DNA from: an uncultured Rothia sp.
GTDB taxonomy: Bacteria; Actinomycetota; Actinomycetes; Actinomycetales; Micrococcaceae
Direction: 5' to 3'
Length of the DNA: 64,000 bases
Assembly: GCF_916715725.1 (NCBI RefSeq)
Contig: NZ_CAKAPD010000012.1
Span: 10,337-74,336 of the forward strand
Shown here: positions 1-8,385 of the stretch, in pieces
Numbering within the stretch: the first letter of the stretch is position 1
Layout: the number at the start of each line of letters is the position of its first letter
Made by a program: the position numbers and the translations under genes
Notes under the pieces: model-generated
Database searches by the model: none
What the model was told of the DNA's origin: nothing
The model's input: the letters and a program-made list of their open reading frames with translations, nothing else

Positions 1-950
1 TTCTCGCCAGCAGCGGCGCGGCGCACCACAATCTCACCCTGAACCTTGTCAGCATCGTAGAAGTGCAGCGGCTGACCGGTCTCCAGCATCACGTAGTTCG
101 AAATATCCACCGGCAGCGACAGCGAGCGCACACCCGCCAGACGCAGACGCGAAGACATCCAGGTCGGAACCGGCGCATCCGCCTTCACGCCCGAAACCTC
201 GCGCATCACGAAACGAGTGCAGCCCGGGTTACCGTGAATCGGGGCGTCATCACGCAGGACGACAGCGTGGCCGGACTCGTTCGCCTCCGGGGCGCGCTCG
301 CCGTACGCCAGCACAAAATCCTCGAAGGAAGAACCGGTAGCGTGGCACCACTCGCGGGCAATACCGCGCAGAGAGAACGCGTAACCGCGGTCCGGGGTCA
401 CGTTGACCTCAGCAGCCTGATCGTACAGGCCCAGCAGCTCCATCGCGTCGGTGCCAACCTCCGGGTCCAGGCCCAGGGTCGAGAGCACCAGGATGCCGCC
501 GTGGTCATCGCCAATACCCAGCTCACGGGTCGAGGCAATCATGCCAGCCGACTTGTGGCCGTAAGTCTTGCGGGCGGTAATCGCGAAACCGCCGGGCAGA
601 ACAGCACCGGGCAGGGTCACAACAACCTTGTCGCCGGGCTTGAAGTTGTGGGCACCACAAATAATGCCCTGAACGCCGGAAGGCTCAATGCCCTTACCGG
701 TCAGAGTCTGTTCCTGACCTTCCGGAACCACACGCACCTGGCACCAGTTCACGGTCTTGCCGTTAGAGTGAGTCTCCGGCTCCATGGAGAGCACCTGGCC
801 AACCACAATTGGTCCGGACAGCTCATCAGAGGGGCGGTGAACGTCTTCTTCTTCCAGGCCAACCTTCACCAGGGTTGCCATCAAATCTTCAGCCGAAGCA
901 TCCTCGGCTACAGGCACGAACTCGCGCAGCCATGACAGGGGTACACGCAT
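1..950 (-). CDS. pheT: Phenylalanine--tRNA ligase beta subunit (N-terminal part, cut by window edge)
   Basis: This is the beta subunit of the heterotetrameric enzyme that charges tRNA-Phe in the cytoplasm. The reading frame starts at ATG 948-950 and gives MRVPLSWLREFVPV, the usual PheT N-terminus. It stays open to base 1, so about 316 residues of an expected ~800-850 are present. The visible part holds the start of the protein and the tRNA-binding (EMAP-like) segment, with VVGQVLSMEPETHSNGK near residue 50. The catalytic-like and anticodon-binding domains lie outside the window. The start lies 3 nt after the pheS stop, so pheS and pheT form one operon and are probably translationally coupled. 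Identification is firm; only the missing C-terminal part cannot be judged. Confidence 0.95.
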   Translation of the reverse strand, partial: MRVPLSWLREFVPVAEDASAEDLMATLVKVGLEEEDVHRPSDELSGPIVVGQVLSMEPETHSNGKTVNWCQVRVVPEGQEQTLTGKGIEPSGVQGIICGAHNFKPGDKVVVTLPGAVLPGGFAITARKTYGHKSAGMIASTRELGIGDDHGGILVLSTLGLDPEVGTDAMELLGLYDQAAEVNVTPDRGYAFSLRGIAREWCHATGSSFEDFVLAYGERAPEANESGHAVVLRDDAPIHGNPGCTRFVMREVSGVKADAPVPTWMSSRLRLAGVRSLSLPVDISNYVMLETGQPLHFYDADKVQGEIVVRRAAAGE

Positions 951-953
951 AAT

Positions 954-2081
954 TTAGATCTCCATCCCGAACTGCTCAGAGAAACGGATGTCGCCTTCAA
1001 CCATGTCATGCATGTCAGCGACGTTGTTACGGAACATGAGGGTACGTTCAATACCCATACCGAAAGCGAAGCCCGAGTACTCCTCAGGATCGATACCCGC
1101 AGCACGCAGAACATTCGGGTTCACCATGCCGCAGCCGCCCCACTCAATCCACTGCGGGCCGCCCTTAGCGTTCGGGTGCCACAAATCCAGCTCAGCGGAA
1201 GGCTCAGTGAACGGGAAGAAGTTCGGGCGCAGGCGGATCTTAGCGTCCTCACCGAACATGGCGCGTGCCATGTACTCCAGGGTGCCCTTCAGGTCAGCCA
1301 TCGTCAGGCCCTTATCCACGGCAAGGCCCTCAATCTGGTGGAAGACCGGGGTGTGGGTCGCGTCCAGCTCATCGGTGCGGTACACCTGACCCGGGCACAC
1401 AATGTACAGCGGCAAATCACGCGAAAGTAGCGAGCGCATCTGCACCGGCGACGTGTGAGTGCGCAGCAGCAGGTGAGCGTTCTTCGGCTCAACGTAGAAA
1501 GTGTCCTGCATTTCGCGTGCCGGGTGATCCGGCTTAATGTTCAGAGCGTCAAAGTTGTACCACTCAGACTCCAGCTCGGGGCCGTCAGCAACCTCCCAGC
1601 CCATACCAACGAAGATATCAGTCAGGCGCTCCTGCATCAGAGCAATCGGGTGGCGGCCGCCCAGGGAACGGCGAGGCGAAGCAGCAGAAACGTCCACAGC
1701 TTCCTCAGCCAGGATACGAGCCTCACGCTCAGCCTCCAGCTCGGCGGTACGAGCCTCAATAGCCTCAGTCAGGGCTGCACGAGCCTGACCCATCAGCTTA
1801 CCCACCGGGCCCTTGTGCTGGTTCTGAAGATCACGCATCTGGCGGTTAGCGATGCTCATGATGCCCTTCTCACCGAAGAAGCTCAGGCGCACCTCCTTGA
1901 GGCTGTCAAAGTCCTTAGCCTTCTCGCGAATCTCCTGGCGGGCGCGCTCACGCTCAGCCTCAAAAGCCTCACGGATAGCGTCCAAACCGTTCTCGGGGTT
2001 CTCCTCCAGAACCTGCGCAATGCGGGCGAGAACCTGAGCCGGGCCGTTAAGACCCTCGTGTTCCTGCACGGAATCGGTCAT
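954..2081 (-). CDS. pheS: Phenylalanine--tRNA ligase alpha subunit
   Basis: This is the catalytic alpha subunit of phenylalanyl-tRNA synthetase, 375 residues, a normal length. The N-terminal ~100 residues form the coiled-coil tRNA-binding arm (charged helix with EAERERARQEIREKAKDF). The class II catalytic core follows, with the family motif HPIALMQERLTDIF, the motif 2 region YRTDELDATHTPVFHQIEGL and motif 3 GFAFGMGIERTLM near the C-terminus. An ATG six codons further upstream is in frame, but ATG 2081 is preferred because AGAAGAG lies 5 nt before it. It is first in an operon with pheT. Upstream (2082-2318) there is a short GC-rich leader. I saw no run of Phe codons there that would indicate a leader-peptide attenuator. 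Confidence 0.96.
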   Translation of the reverse strand: MTDSVQEHEGLNGPAQVLARIAQVLEENPENGLDAIREAFEAERERARQEIREKAKDFDSLKEVRLSFFGEKGIMSIANRQMRDLQNQHKGPVGKLMGQARAALTEAIEARTAELEAEREARILAEEAVDVSAASPRRSLGGRHPIALMQERLTDIFVGMGWEVADGPELESEWYNFDALNIKPDHPAREMQDTFYVEPKNAHLLLRTHTSPVQMRSLLSRDLPLYIVCPGQVYRTDELDATHTPVFHQIEGLAVDKGLTMADLKGTLEYMARAMFGEDAKIRLRPNFFPFTEPSAELDLWHPNAKGGPQWIEWGGCGMVNPNVLRAAGIDPEEYSGFAFGMGIERTLMFRNNVADMHDMVEGDIRFSEQFGMEI

Positions 2082-2247
2082 TGTCACTCTTCTCTGCATA
2101 CCACCGGCACTATGCCGGCTGGCTCGTTATACACCTTAGGCAGCACCGTCTGCTCTCCCCCGGCTACCCGCACAGGGTGCGGAACAGGGGGATGGCGACG
2201 GGCGTATATCCTATCCATTTTAGACCAGAGAAGGAAGCGCAAACAGC

Positions 2248-2278
2248 AGAACGCCCGGATAGTCCATCCGGGCGTTCT
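2248..2278 (-). terminator. Hairpin, probable terminator after the small membrane protein gene
   Basis: A perfect 13-bp stem (AGAACGCCCGGAT with ATCCGGGCGTTCT) has a 5-nt loop. It lies between the stop of the membrane-protein gene at 2319 and the pheS leader. There is no strong T-run on either side, so terminator function is inferred from position and stem strength. Confidence 0.55.
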
Positions 2279-2318
2279 AGAGTATATCTTTTCAACAACA
2301 GGGTTGAAGAGGGTACTT

Positions 2319-2840
2319 CTACTTCAGAGCCTGCTTCACAGCCGGGTCAAAAGAAGCACGAATCCACAGCACGTTCGCAATGAACCATGCCGCGTACAGG
2401 GGCACGAAGCCGTAGCGCTGAGCGTCAATGACATTACCAATCAGAGACAGAATCGCCACGAACGCACCCAGAATCGCAAAAATCAGACCGACAGTCAGGC
2501 CCAGACGCTTGCCCTTCTGAATCGTGAAGTAGACCCAGATGTACACAACCGCAGAAACAACCAGCAGGCCGATACCGCCTGCAACGCCGACCTCCGGCAG
2601 ACCCTTCAGCGGGGACAGGTTATCCGGTGCGAACGAGGAAATAACACCGTGGATCAAGCAGAGCAGCGCGGAGACAATCATAATCTCCTGCAGACGCAGA
2701 ATCTTCGGGTGCTTGGTCGGCGAGTGGAACAGAATTCCGCGCGGCTCAGCGCCGCCTTCCTGAATATAAATAGCTTGAGTGTCCGAGGGAACCGCGTCGG
2801 AGCGGTAGGCACCCGGATCAAACGGGGGTTGAGCAGTCAT
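2319..2840 (-). CDS. Four-pass membrane protein of unknown function
   Basis: The product is 173 residues. A polar N-terminus of about 50 residues (MTAQPPFDPGAYRSD) is followed by four hydrophobic segments: MIVSALLCLIHGVISSF, GVAGGIGLLVVSAVVYIWV, LGLTVGLIFAILGAFVAILSLI and YGFVPLYAAWFIANVLWI. A longer frame runs upstream, but GGGAGA sits 7 nt before ATG 2840, and the upstream residues are rich in W, H and R and look non-coding. It is a single-gene unit flanked by hairpins on both sides. I do not recognise a named family and assign no function. The closest description is an actinobacterial integral membrane protein. Confidence 0.75.
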   Translation of the reverse strand: MTAQPPFDPGAYRSDAVPSDTQAIYIQEGGAEPRGILFHSPTKHPKILRLQEIMIVSALLCLIHGVISSFAPDNLSPLKGLPEVGVAGGIGLLVVSAVVYIWVYFTIQKGKRLGLTVGLIFAILGAFVAILSLIGNVIDAQRYGFVPLYAAWFIANVLWIRASFDPAVKQALK

Positions 2841-3153
2841 CATTGTCTCCCAATACGTATGTGATTTCTCCCTCAATACTACCCGCCTACCGATTGGTTT
2901 CCAAAGTATGTATCCGTGTCGAACCCATATATGACAAATTCCTCTCCCCCACAAATACACAAGTCAGAATCACCTGGCGCATAATTCACCCTCAAAAGAT
3001 GCATAAAGGCGGGACTCCCCGAAAGGAATCCCGCCTTCAAACAGCGTCAAAAAAGATAGAGAAAATTTATCCTGTTACCGCCGCGAACGTGTCACATAAC
3101 GGTGACTTAGCCTCGCAACGAACTAGCGCAGAGCATTAGGTCAGACCTTGGGT
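2841..3153. other. Intergenic region between the Nudix gene and the membrane protein gene
   Basis: About 313 bases with no coding region I can support. The only clear structure is the hairpin at 3006-3037. The part next to the membrane protein gene (2850-3000) is AT-richer than its surroundings and probably holds its promoter, but no convincing -35/-10 pair was identified. Confidence 0.5.
3006..3037 (-). terminator. Probable intrinsic terminator of the Nudix/DUF421 unit
   Basis: A 13-bp stem with one mismatch (AAGGCGGGACTCC against GGAATCCCGCCTT) and a 6-nt loop lies about 115 nt past the Nudix stop. On the minus strand the stem is followed by TTTATGC, a weak T-run. Confidence 0.6.
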
Positions 3154-3636
3154 CTACGCCTCGCCAGTGCCAGTGTCCTGCAGCTGCTGCAGGAGCGCTT
3201 CCACAATCGGGAAGTCAGCAGGAATCCACGGCAAACCCAGCAGGTCATCGTACGCCTGCGCGTCATCCTTAGACTTCGGCAGCGGCATCCACCGCAGAGC
3301 ACTATGATCTTCCAAAGTATCCGGAGTACCCGAAAGAATCTCAGCAAAGAACACACGCATCGCCAGACGCTCGCTCAGACGCCAGCCCTGCGGATACGCA
3401 CCGGGCACCTCAGCACCCAAACGCGCCTGCACGCCCAGCTCCTCCTTCAGCTCACGCACCAGCGCCTGCTTGCAGCTCTCCCCCGGCTCGACCTTACCGC
3501 CCGGGAACTCCCACATGCCGGCAACAGTCTGCGGCTCAGAACGCTGAGCCACCAGCATACGGGTCGGAGCCACCAAAGAATCAACCACGGCGGCGCCAAC
3601 CACCTGAACCTCAAACGAGGGCGACACTTCACTCAT
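3154..3636 (-). CDS. Nudix hydrolase (MutT/8-oxo-dGTP diphosphatase-like)
   Basis: The product is 160 residues and carries a complete Nudix box at about residues 46-69. It starts GGKVEPGE and ends RELKEELGV, so the metal-binding REx2EE glutamates are present. The preceding MWEFPGG is typical of the MutT group, which hydrolyses oxidised nucleoside triphosphates such as 8-oxo-dGTP. Substrate choice among Nudix enzymes cannot be read from sequence alone, so the MutT role is an inference. The gene follows the DUF421 gene by 16 nt on the same strand and may be co-transcribed with it. The C-terminus ends in a Gln-rich helix (EALLQQLQDTGTGEA). Confidence 0.85.
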   Translation of the reverse strand: MSEVSPSFEVQVVGAAVVDSLVAPTRMLVAQRSEPQTVAGMWEFPGGKVEPGESCKQALVRELKEELGVQARLGAEVPGAYPQGWRLSERLAMRVFFAEILSGTPDTLEDHSALRWMPLPKSKDDAQAYDDLLGLPWIPADFPIVEALLQQLQDTGTGEA

Positions 3637-3652
3637 CTTTCTCTACCTTCTT

Positions 3653-4468
3653 CTACGCTTTAGAATCCTTCATCGGATGCGCATCTTCAGCAGCGTGCTC
3701 CGCTACTTCCTTCTCTGCATCCTCAGTATCCTCAGGCTCAGGAGCTTCCTCCACGCCTTCCTGCCACTCTTCTTCCTCATCATTCATATTCGAGGCTTCT
3801 GCCACCTCACGGCGAATATTAGTGCCGTCATTCAGCAGAATCAGAAGGCGGTTACCGTTCTTGAACTCCATGAGGAAGACATCCTCAAGCTCGACCTCAG
3901 CGGCACGCAACTGTAGGTACACCCAATCCTCGGTCTTGTGCGCATCCGCGATATCGCGAGTGACCAAGCTACCCTTCACAATCAGAGCAAAGTTCGGCAC
4001 ACCGTCGCCCTTACGGATCACGCTCAGCGCACCGTTCGGTTCAATCTGAGCGAACTCAATGTCTTCCAGGTCGTAAATACCCTGCGCACGAAGGTCAGCA
4101 ATCAGGCGCATCGGATCAAGAACCACATCTGCCTGCTGGAAGCTCTTAATATCGATATCACCATCCGTAATGACCGGCACGCGCTGCTCACGCACCGCCA
4201 TATGCAGAAAACGAATCTTCGTGGTCGCCACGTTCAGCAGCTGAATCATGCACAGCGTAAACACCATGTAGATGACAAAGTAGAACAGGCTAATCTGCTT
4301 GCTGTACAACACGCCACCGAACACACCACCGATGACAAAGTTACCGATGGTATCAATCGGGGTCTGGTGCCCCGCCTGAGAACGGTGAGTCAGACGCAGG
4401 TACACCAAAAGAATGATCAGGCCAACGAAAATCTTTAGCAAACCATCAACGATCATCTCAACGGTCAT
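3653..4468 (-). CDS. DUF421 (YetF-like) membrane protein
   Basis: The product is 271 residues. The N-terminal part has three hydrophobic helices: LLKIFVGLIILLVYLRL, TIGNFVIGGVFGGVLY and LFYFVIYMVFTLCMIQLL. They are followed by the soluble domain of the DUF421/YetF family (VPVITDGDIDIKSFQQADVV, then LRAQGIYDLEDIEFAQIEPNG). A second soluble segment follows and the protein ends in a very acidic tail of ~45 residues (NDEEEEWQEGVEEAPEP). Bacillus YetF-type proteins are linked to membrane and spore envelope functions, but the biochemical role is not settled. The acidic tail is an addition to the core fold. Start ATG 4468 has GGAG upstream. It lies between the CDF transporter gene (18 nt upstream) and the Nudix gene (16 nt downstream), so the three genes probably share a transcript. 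Confidence 0.85.
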   Translation of the reverse strand: MTVEMIVDGLLKIFVGLIILLVYLRLTHRSQAGHQTPIDTIGNFVIGGVFGGVLYSKQISLFYFVIYMVFTLCMIQLLNVATTKIRFLHMAVREQRVPVITDGDIDIKSFQQADVVLDPMRLIADLRAQGIYDLEDIEFAQIEPNGALSVIRKGDGVPNFALIVKGSLVTRDIADAHKTEDWVYLQLRAAEVELEDVFLMEFKNGNRLLILLNDGTNIRREVAEASNMNDEEEEWQEGVEEAPEPEDTEDAEKEVAEHAAEDAHPMKDSKA

Positions 4469-4486
4469 AACAAAAATCTCCTAGAA

Positions 4487-5407
4487 CTAAGCCCGGAAAA
4501 TATCCGGCTCCAAATAAATGATGCGTGCCGCAGGAACAGCCTCGCGAATACGAACCTCAGCCGCGTCAATCTCATCAGCCACCGCACGACCAGTGTCAGC
4601 ATCATGAATGCGAATCTTTGCCGCCACCAGAATCTCCTCAGGACCCAGGTGCACAGTCTTAATGTGGATAATGCGCTCGCTATCGCCATCCTCAATCGCC
4701 GCACGAATCTTCGCCAAATCCTCCGGCGAAGCAGCCTCACCCAAAATCAGCGACTTCATCTCCACCGCAAGGAACACAGCAATAAAGACCAGCAGCACAC
4801 CAATAGCCAGGGTGCCGAACGCATCCCACAGGCCATTACCGGTCAGCAGGGTCAGACCCACGCCAAAGAGCGCAAAAATCAGACCCAGCAGCGCACCCGC
4901 GTCCTCCAGCAGAAGCACCGGAAGCTCCGGGTTCTTCGAAGTACGCAAGAAACGCATCCAGCTCTGCTTGCCCTTCAGCTCACGCGACTCCTTCACCGCC
5001 ACGCGGAACGAATTACCCTCCAGCAGGATCGAACCCACCAGAACAGCCACCGGAACCCACTGCCACTCAGTAATACCGTGCGGGTCATGCAGCTTCTCAT
5101 AACCCTCATACAGGGCGAACAAGCCACCCAGGGCAAAGATAATAATCGACACAATAAACGCGTAAATATAGCGGTTACGGCCATAACCAAACGGATGTTC
5201 CTCATCAGCCTGCTTCTGCGAAGCACGACCGCCCAGAAGCAGCAGCAGCTGATTACCGGAGTCAGCCACCGAGTGAATAGCCTCCGCCAGCATCGACGAC
5301 GAACGAGTCAGCGCAAAAGCCAAAAACTTCAGCACCGCAATACCCAGATTCGCGCCCAGCGCGGCAATAATCGCGCCCGAACCCGAATGACCAGAAGGAG
5401 CAGACAT
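4487..5407 (-). CDS. Cation diffusion facilitator family metal transporter
   Basis: The product is 306 residues with about six membrane segments. It belongs to the CDF family, which exports divalent metals (Zn, Co, Fe, Mn) in exchange for protons. The metal-site motif HxxxD is visible in the second helix (AEAIHSVADSGNQ, H45 and D49). The fifth helix has EDAGALLGLIFALFG, with Glu/Asp in place of the more common His/Asp pair. This is the pattern of the subgroup that carries a long loop between helices (here RELKGKQSWMRFLRTSKNPE). The C-terminal cytoplasmic dimer domain covers about residues 215-306 and contains IHIKTVHLGPEEILVAAKI. Metal specificity cannot be called. Start ATG 5407 is preceded by GAAAGGGAAATT. 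No metal-responsive operator was recognised. Confidence 0.9.
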   Translation of the reverse strand: MSAPSGHSGSGAIIAALGANLGIAVLKFLAFALTRSSSMLAEAIHSVADSGNQLLLLLGGRASQKQADEEHPFGYGRNRYIYAFIVSIIIFALGGLFALYEGYEKLHDPHGITEWQWVPVAVLVGSILLEGNSFRVAVKESRELKGKQSWMRFLRTSKNPELPVLLLEDAGALLGLIFALFGVGLTLLTGNGLWDAFGTLAIGVLLVFIAVFLAVEMKSLILGEAASPEDLAKIRAAIEDGDSERIIHIKTVHLGPEEILVAAKIRIHDADTGRAVADEIDAAEVRIREAVPAARIIYLEPDIFRA

Positions 5408-5498
5408 AATTTCCCTTTCTCAGCCCTAAACTAAAACTCTAAAACCCATGATGCTAAAGCGGCCCACCGCTGTACCACAGCCGTGAACCGCCCAAAAC

Positions 5499-6410
5499 CT
5501 AGCGAGAAACGCCGCGCTGAGCCATCGCCGAAGCATACAGGCACACAGCAGCAGCCGTACCCACATTCAAAGACTCAGCCGAACCATAGACAGGAACAGC
5601 CACGCGCATCGTAGCGGCACCCTTCTCTTCAGCGTTCAAGCCCTGCGCCTCATTACCGAAAAGCCACATCGTCGGCTTAGAAAGATCAAAATTACCCTTC
5701 ACGCCGGAGGGGGCACTCGCCTCCACACCGGCACGACGAGCCGCAGTGTACTCGCTCAACTCCTGCAGATTCACCGCACCATAGCCGTCAGCAGCCAACA
5801 CAGCAGTACCCTGAGACTTCACGTCCTCCGCGAAATCCTCCAGCTGCACGCCCTGAATAATCGGCACATGGAACAGCGAACCCGCGGTAGAACGCACCGT
5901 CTTCGGGTTATACAAATCCACCGAACCCTTAGTCGTAATCACCAAGTCAGCACCGGCCGCATCAGCCACGCGAAGAATAGTGCCCGCATTACCCGGATCC
6001 TGCACGCGAGACAGCACAGCAATCAACTTCGGGTTCAACGCGCCCTCACCCCACAGCAGCGAGAACGACGCATCCACCATAAAGGAAACCGCAATAATAC
6101 CCTGCGGGCTCACCGAATCAGCCATCGCCTCCAGCACTTCATCGGTCACCACACGCATAAAGACGCGGCGGCCCTCCTCCGGGGTGGGAGTGCCGTACAC
6201 CTGCTCCAGCAGCTCAGCGATATCCTCATGACGGTCAAAAGCCGCCTCCGTGACATACACAGCGTCCAGGATGGGGCTCTTCAGGTGCGCCTTCAACGCC
6301 TCACGCACAGCCTGCGGGCCTTCCACCAGGAACTGGCCCTTCTTCGTGCGCGCCGCGCGGGTACGCAGCTTCGCAATATCGCGCACACGATCAGCCTGCG
6401 GATTGGACAT
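5499..6410 (-). CDS. TrmH/SpoU family RNA 2'-O-methyltransferase
   Basis: The product is about 303 residues with the full SpoU layout. An N-terminal RNA-binding substrate domain (KGQFLVEGPQAVREAL) is followed by the knotted SAM-binding domain with motif 1 NAGTILRVADAAGADLV, motif 2 MWLFGNEAQGL and motif 3 VPVYGSAESLNVGTAAAV. Enzymes of this type methylate ribose 2'-OH in rRNA or tRNA, and the exact site is unknown here. In many actinobacteria this gene precedes or follows the pheST and rplT region, as it does here. The start is uncertain: ATG 6410 gives MSNPQADRV, which fits relatives, but no good ribosome-binding site precedes it, and in-frame GTG/ATG codons lie upstream to 6473. Confidence 0.85.
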   Translation of the reverse strand: MSNPQADRVRDIAKLRTRAARTKKGQFLVEGPQAVREALKAHLKSPILDAVYVTEAAFDRHEDIAELLEQVYGTPTPEEGRRVFMRVVTDEVLEAMADSVSPQGIIAVSFMVDASFSLLWGEGALNPKLIAVLSRVQDPGNAGTILRVADAAGADLVITTKGSVDLYNPKTVRSTAGSLFHVPIIQGVQLEDFAEDVKSQGTAVLAADGYGAVNLQELSEYTAARRAGVEASAPSGVKGNFDLSKPTMWLFGNEAQGLNAEEKGAATMRVAVPVYGSAESLNVGTAAAVCLYASAMAQRGVSR

Positions 6411-6547
6411 CACAACGGGGGTACTAATACGTTCAAAAAAGTTCACTCTTAAAGGGTACAGGCAAAGACGCACCCAAAGAACGCAGAACAGTCAGAAGCA
6501 CAACAGCCACAAGCAGAACAGTCACAAGAGCCCCCAGATACGCAGAA

Positions 6548-6583
6548 AGCGGCCGCCCACACTCAAAAGTGCAGACGGCCGCT
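6548..6583 (-). terminator. Hairpin, probable terminator of the infC-rpmI-rplT operon
   Basis: The stem AGCGGCCG/CGGCCGCT has an internal CACT/AGTG pairing and lies ~65 nt after the rplT stop. On the minus strand it is followed by TTTC, so the T-run is weak. Confidence 0.6.
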
Positions 6584-6648
6584 CACGACGCTTGAGCATC
6601 CCACCCCGAACCTAGATCTTCAAGGCAGAAGCACACAACCTAGGCTAA

Positions 6649-7029
6649 TTAAGCCTTGGGAGCCGAGGTGTCCTCGGGCAGGTTGTTCTTAGCAATCTCA
6701 ACCAGTGCGTTGAAAGCAGCGGGCTCGTTAACAGCCAGCTCAGCCAGCATACGGCGGTCAACCTCAACACCAGCAGCCTTCAGGCCCTGGATGAAGCGGT
6801 TGTAAGTCAGGCCCTGTGCGCGGGAAGCAGCGTTGATACGCTGAATCCACAGGCGACGGAAGTCACCCTTCTTCTTACGACGGTGGTCGTAGCTGTAAAC
6901 CAGCGAGTGAGTGACCTGCTCCTTAGCCTTACGGTACAGGCGAGAACGCTGACCGCGGTAGCCGGATGCACGATCGAGAATAGTACGGCGCTTCTTGTGC
7001 GCGTTAACCGCGCGCTTCACACGTGCCAC
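6649..7029 (-). CDS. rplT: 50S ribosomal protein L20
   Basis: The product is 126 residues and assembles early onto 23S rRNA. The sequence VARVKRAVNAHKKRRTILD followed by GYRGQRSRLYRKAKEQV is the standard L20 N-terminus. The conserved FRRLWIQRINAASRA and YNRFIQGLKAAGVEVDRRML regions follow. A longer in-frame ATG at 7065 exists, but the GTG at 7029 matches the family start and has AAGGAG 6 nt upstream. It is last in the infC-rpmI-rplT operon, 114 nt after rpmI. The C-terminal tail (NLPEDTSAPKA) is slightly longer than in E. coli L20, as in other actinobacteria. Confidence 0.97.
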   Translation of the reverse strand: MARVKRAVNAHKKRRTILDRASGYRGQRSRLYRKAKEQVTHSLVYSYDHRRKKKGDFRRLWIQRINAASRAQGLTYNRFIQGLKAAGVEVDRRMLAELAVNEPAAFNALVEIAKNNLPEDTSAPKA

Positions 7030-7143
7030 GTGTGTCTCCTTCGTCTTATGTCCTGAACAGCTCACATATCACGCTGAACAGGAGCGAGTCTTTAATCAGT
7101 GCGCACCACTATCAGTGCGCCAGGTGCAGAGAGTAAGCGTTGC

Positions 7144-7338
7144 TTACTTACCCAGCATCTTCTTGACAACCTTTGCCTGGCCGCCGGTAACGATCTGGTC
7201 AGAAGCCAGACGACGGGTCAGACGAGAGGACTTGTGCTCCAGGTAGTGGCGGCGGTTCGCCTGCTGGCGCTTAACCTTGCCGCTACCGGTGAGCTTGAAG
7301 CGCTTCTTAGCACCAGAGTGGGTCTTCTGCTTCGGCAT
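7144..7338 (-). CDS. rpmI: 50S ribosomal protein L35
   Basis: The product is 64 residues, the normal size. It begins MPKQKTHSGAKKRFKLTGSG, the L35 signature, and continues through the basic HYLEHKSSRLTRRL region. The start at 7338 was chosen over an upstream in-frame ATG (7374) because the family begins exactly at MPKxKTHS. It is the middle gene of infC-rpmI-rplT. The spacers on both sides are 114 and 197 nt, unusually wide for this operon, and contain hairpins, so expression of the three genes may be adjusted individually. Confidence 0.97.
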   Translation of the reverse strand: MPKQKTHSGAKKRFKLTGSGKVKRQQANRRHYLEHKSSRLTRRLASDQIVTGGQAKVVKKMLGK

Positions 7339-7432
7339 AGCTGCCGTTCTCCTTACATTCATCCCCCGCCACAACGGCGGGGTAGCTTAGTGGGGTTGAG
7401 CGATACACGCATCAGCCCCAAGGACCAAAGGT

Positions 7433-7456
7433 GAGGCACCCCCAACGAGGTGCCTC
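7433..7456 (-). other. Hairpin in the infC-rpmI spacer
   Basis: A perfect 8-bp stem GAGGCACC/GGTGCCTC has an 8-nt loop within the 197-nt spacer. A second short stem (CCCCGCC/GGCGGGG) lies near 7365-7383 close to the rpmI start. These may be processing or translational control elements. No T-run follows. Confidence 0.4.
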
Positions 7457-7535
7457 GGAACCGGCACCGGGTGAACCCGCAACACCCACCCAACGGTGGA
7501 GGCGCGTGCCCATCCTAAAGTGACGACCCGGTTCC

Positions 7536-8183
7536 CTACTCGGCGGAAGCCTGTGCCTTCAACTCGGCAGGCATAGCGTCTGCCAGAGAATTAGTTACGG
7601 GCTTCGCCTTGGTCGTGTCAATACGCTCGCGACCCTTGCGACCGCCGGCGCCCTGCTCACGGCGAGCCTCTGCCTTACCGCGAAGCGGAGCCAGAACCAT
7701 CACCATGTTGCGGCCATCCTGACGGGGGCGAGACTCAACGGTGCTCACCTCAGCCAGCTCAGCCGCCAGACGCTCCAGCAGACGCACACCCATCTCGGGG
7801 CGCTGCTGCTCACGACCACGGAACTGAATCATTGCCTTGACCTTGTCACCACCGGAAAGGAAACGACGAGCGTGTCCAACCTTGGTTTCGTAGTCGTGGG
7901 TATCAATCTTCAGGCGGAAACGGATCTCCTTCAGAACGGCATTAGCCTGCTTCTTGCGGGATTCACGAGCCTTGATCGCGGCTTCGTACTTGTACTTACC
8001 GTAATCCATGAGCTTGCACACGGGCGGCTTCGCGTTCGGGGCAACCTCGACCAGGTCGAGTTCGGCGTCCTCAGCCAGACGCAGAGCGTCCTTCAGAGGG
8101 ACAACGCCTACCTGCTCGCCACCGGGACCGACAAGACGGACCTCGGGAACGCGGATACGATCGTTAATGCGTGGTTCGCTAAT
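7536..8183 (-). CDS. infC: Translation initiation factor IF-3
   Basis: The product is about 215 residues. IF-3 binds the 30S subunit, checks the initiator tRNA and codon, and keeps subunits apart. The N-terminal domain (SEPRINDRIRVPEVRLVGP), the lysine-rich linker (YKYEAAIKARESRKKQ) and the C-terminal domain (KEIRFRLKIDTHDYETKV, then GDKVKAMIQFRGREQQRPEMG) are all present. A basic tail extends the C-terminus by ~35 residues. No ATG or GTG fits the family start. Instead an ATT codon at 8181-8183 gives (M)SEPRIND, with AGGAG 6 nt upstream. AUU starts are the known basis of infC autocontrol in enterobacteria. The upstream open frame to 8390 runs through a hairpin and is rejected as coding. Confidence 0.95.
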   Translation of the reverse strand: MSEPRINDRIRVPEVRLVGPGGEQVGVVPLKDALRLAEDAELDLVEVAPNAKPPVCKLMDYGKYKYEAAIKARESRKKQANAVLKEIRFRLKIDTHDYETKVGHARRFLSGGDKVKAMIQFRGREQQRPEMGVRLLERLAAELAEVSTVESRPRQDGRNMVMVLAPLRGKAEARREQGAGGRKGRERIDTTKAKPVTNSLADAMPAELKAQASAE

Positions 8184-8238
8184 GACTAGCTCCTGTGCTC
8201 TGTGGGTTTCCCCGTGAATACTATCCGTTGCGGGCACT

Positions 8239-8270
8239 AAAAAAGCCCCCGCAGTTACACAAGCGGAGGC
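8239..8270 (-). terminator. Leader terminator (possible attenuator) upstream of infC
   Basis: On the minus strand an 8-bp GC-rich stem (GCCTCCGC with GCGGGGGC, one G-T pair) with a 10-nt loop is followed directly by TTTTTT. It lies 56 nt before the infC start, inside its leader, where it would stop transcription unless an alternative fold formed. Attenuator function is inferred from this position. Confidence 0.6.
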
Positions 8271-8385
8271 ACAAACCAGCGTACGCCGAAAGCGGCGGAC
8301 GAACCCGTTCACCTCAAAACTCGCAAACAAACGCCTGCGGCGGTCAACCGGGTGGGAGACATGCTCCACTTGCAAACTGCCTATA

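Noticed and set aside
2082..2318. Phe-leader attenuator or T-box before pheS
   Set aside because: The possible leader frame (MDRIYARRHPPV) has no run of Phe codons and no T-box core was seen.
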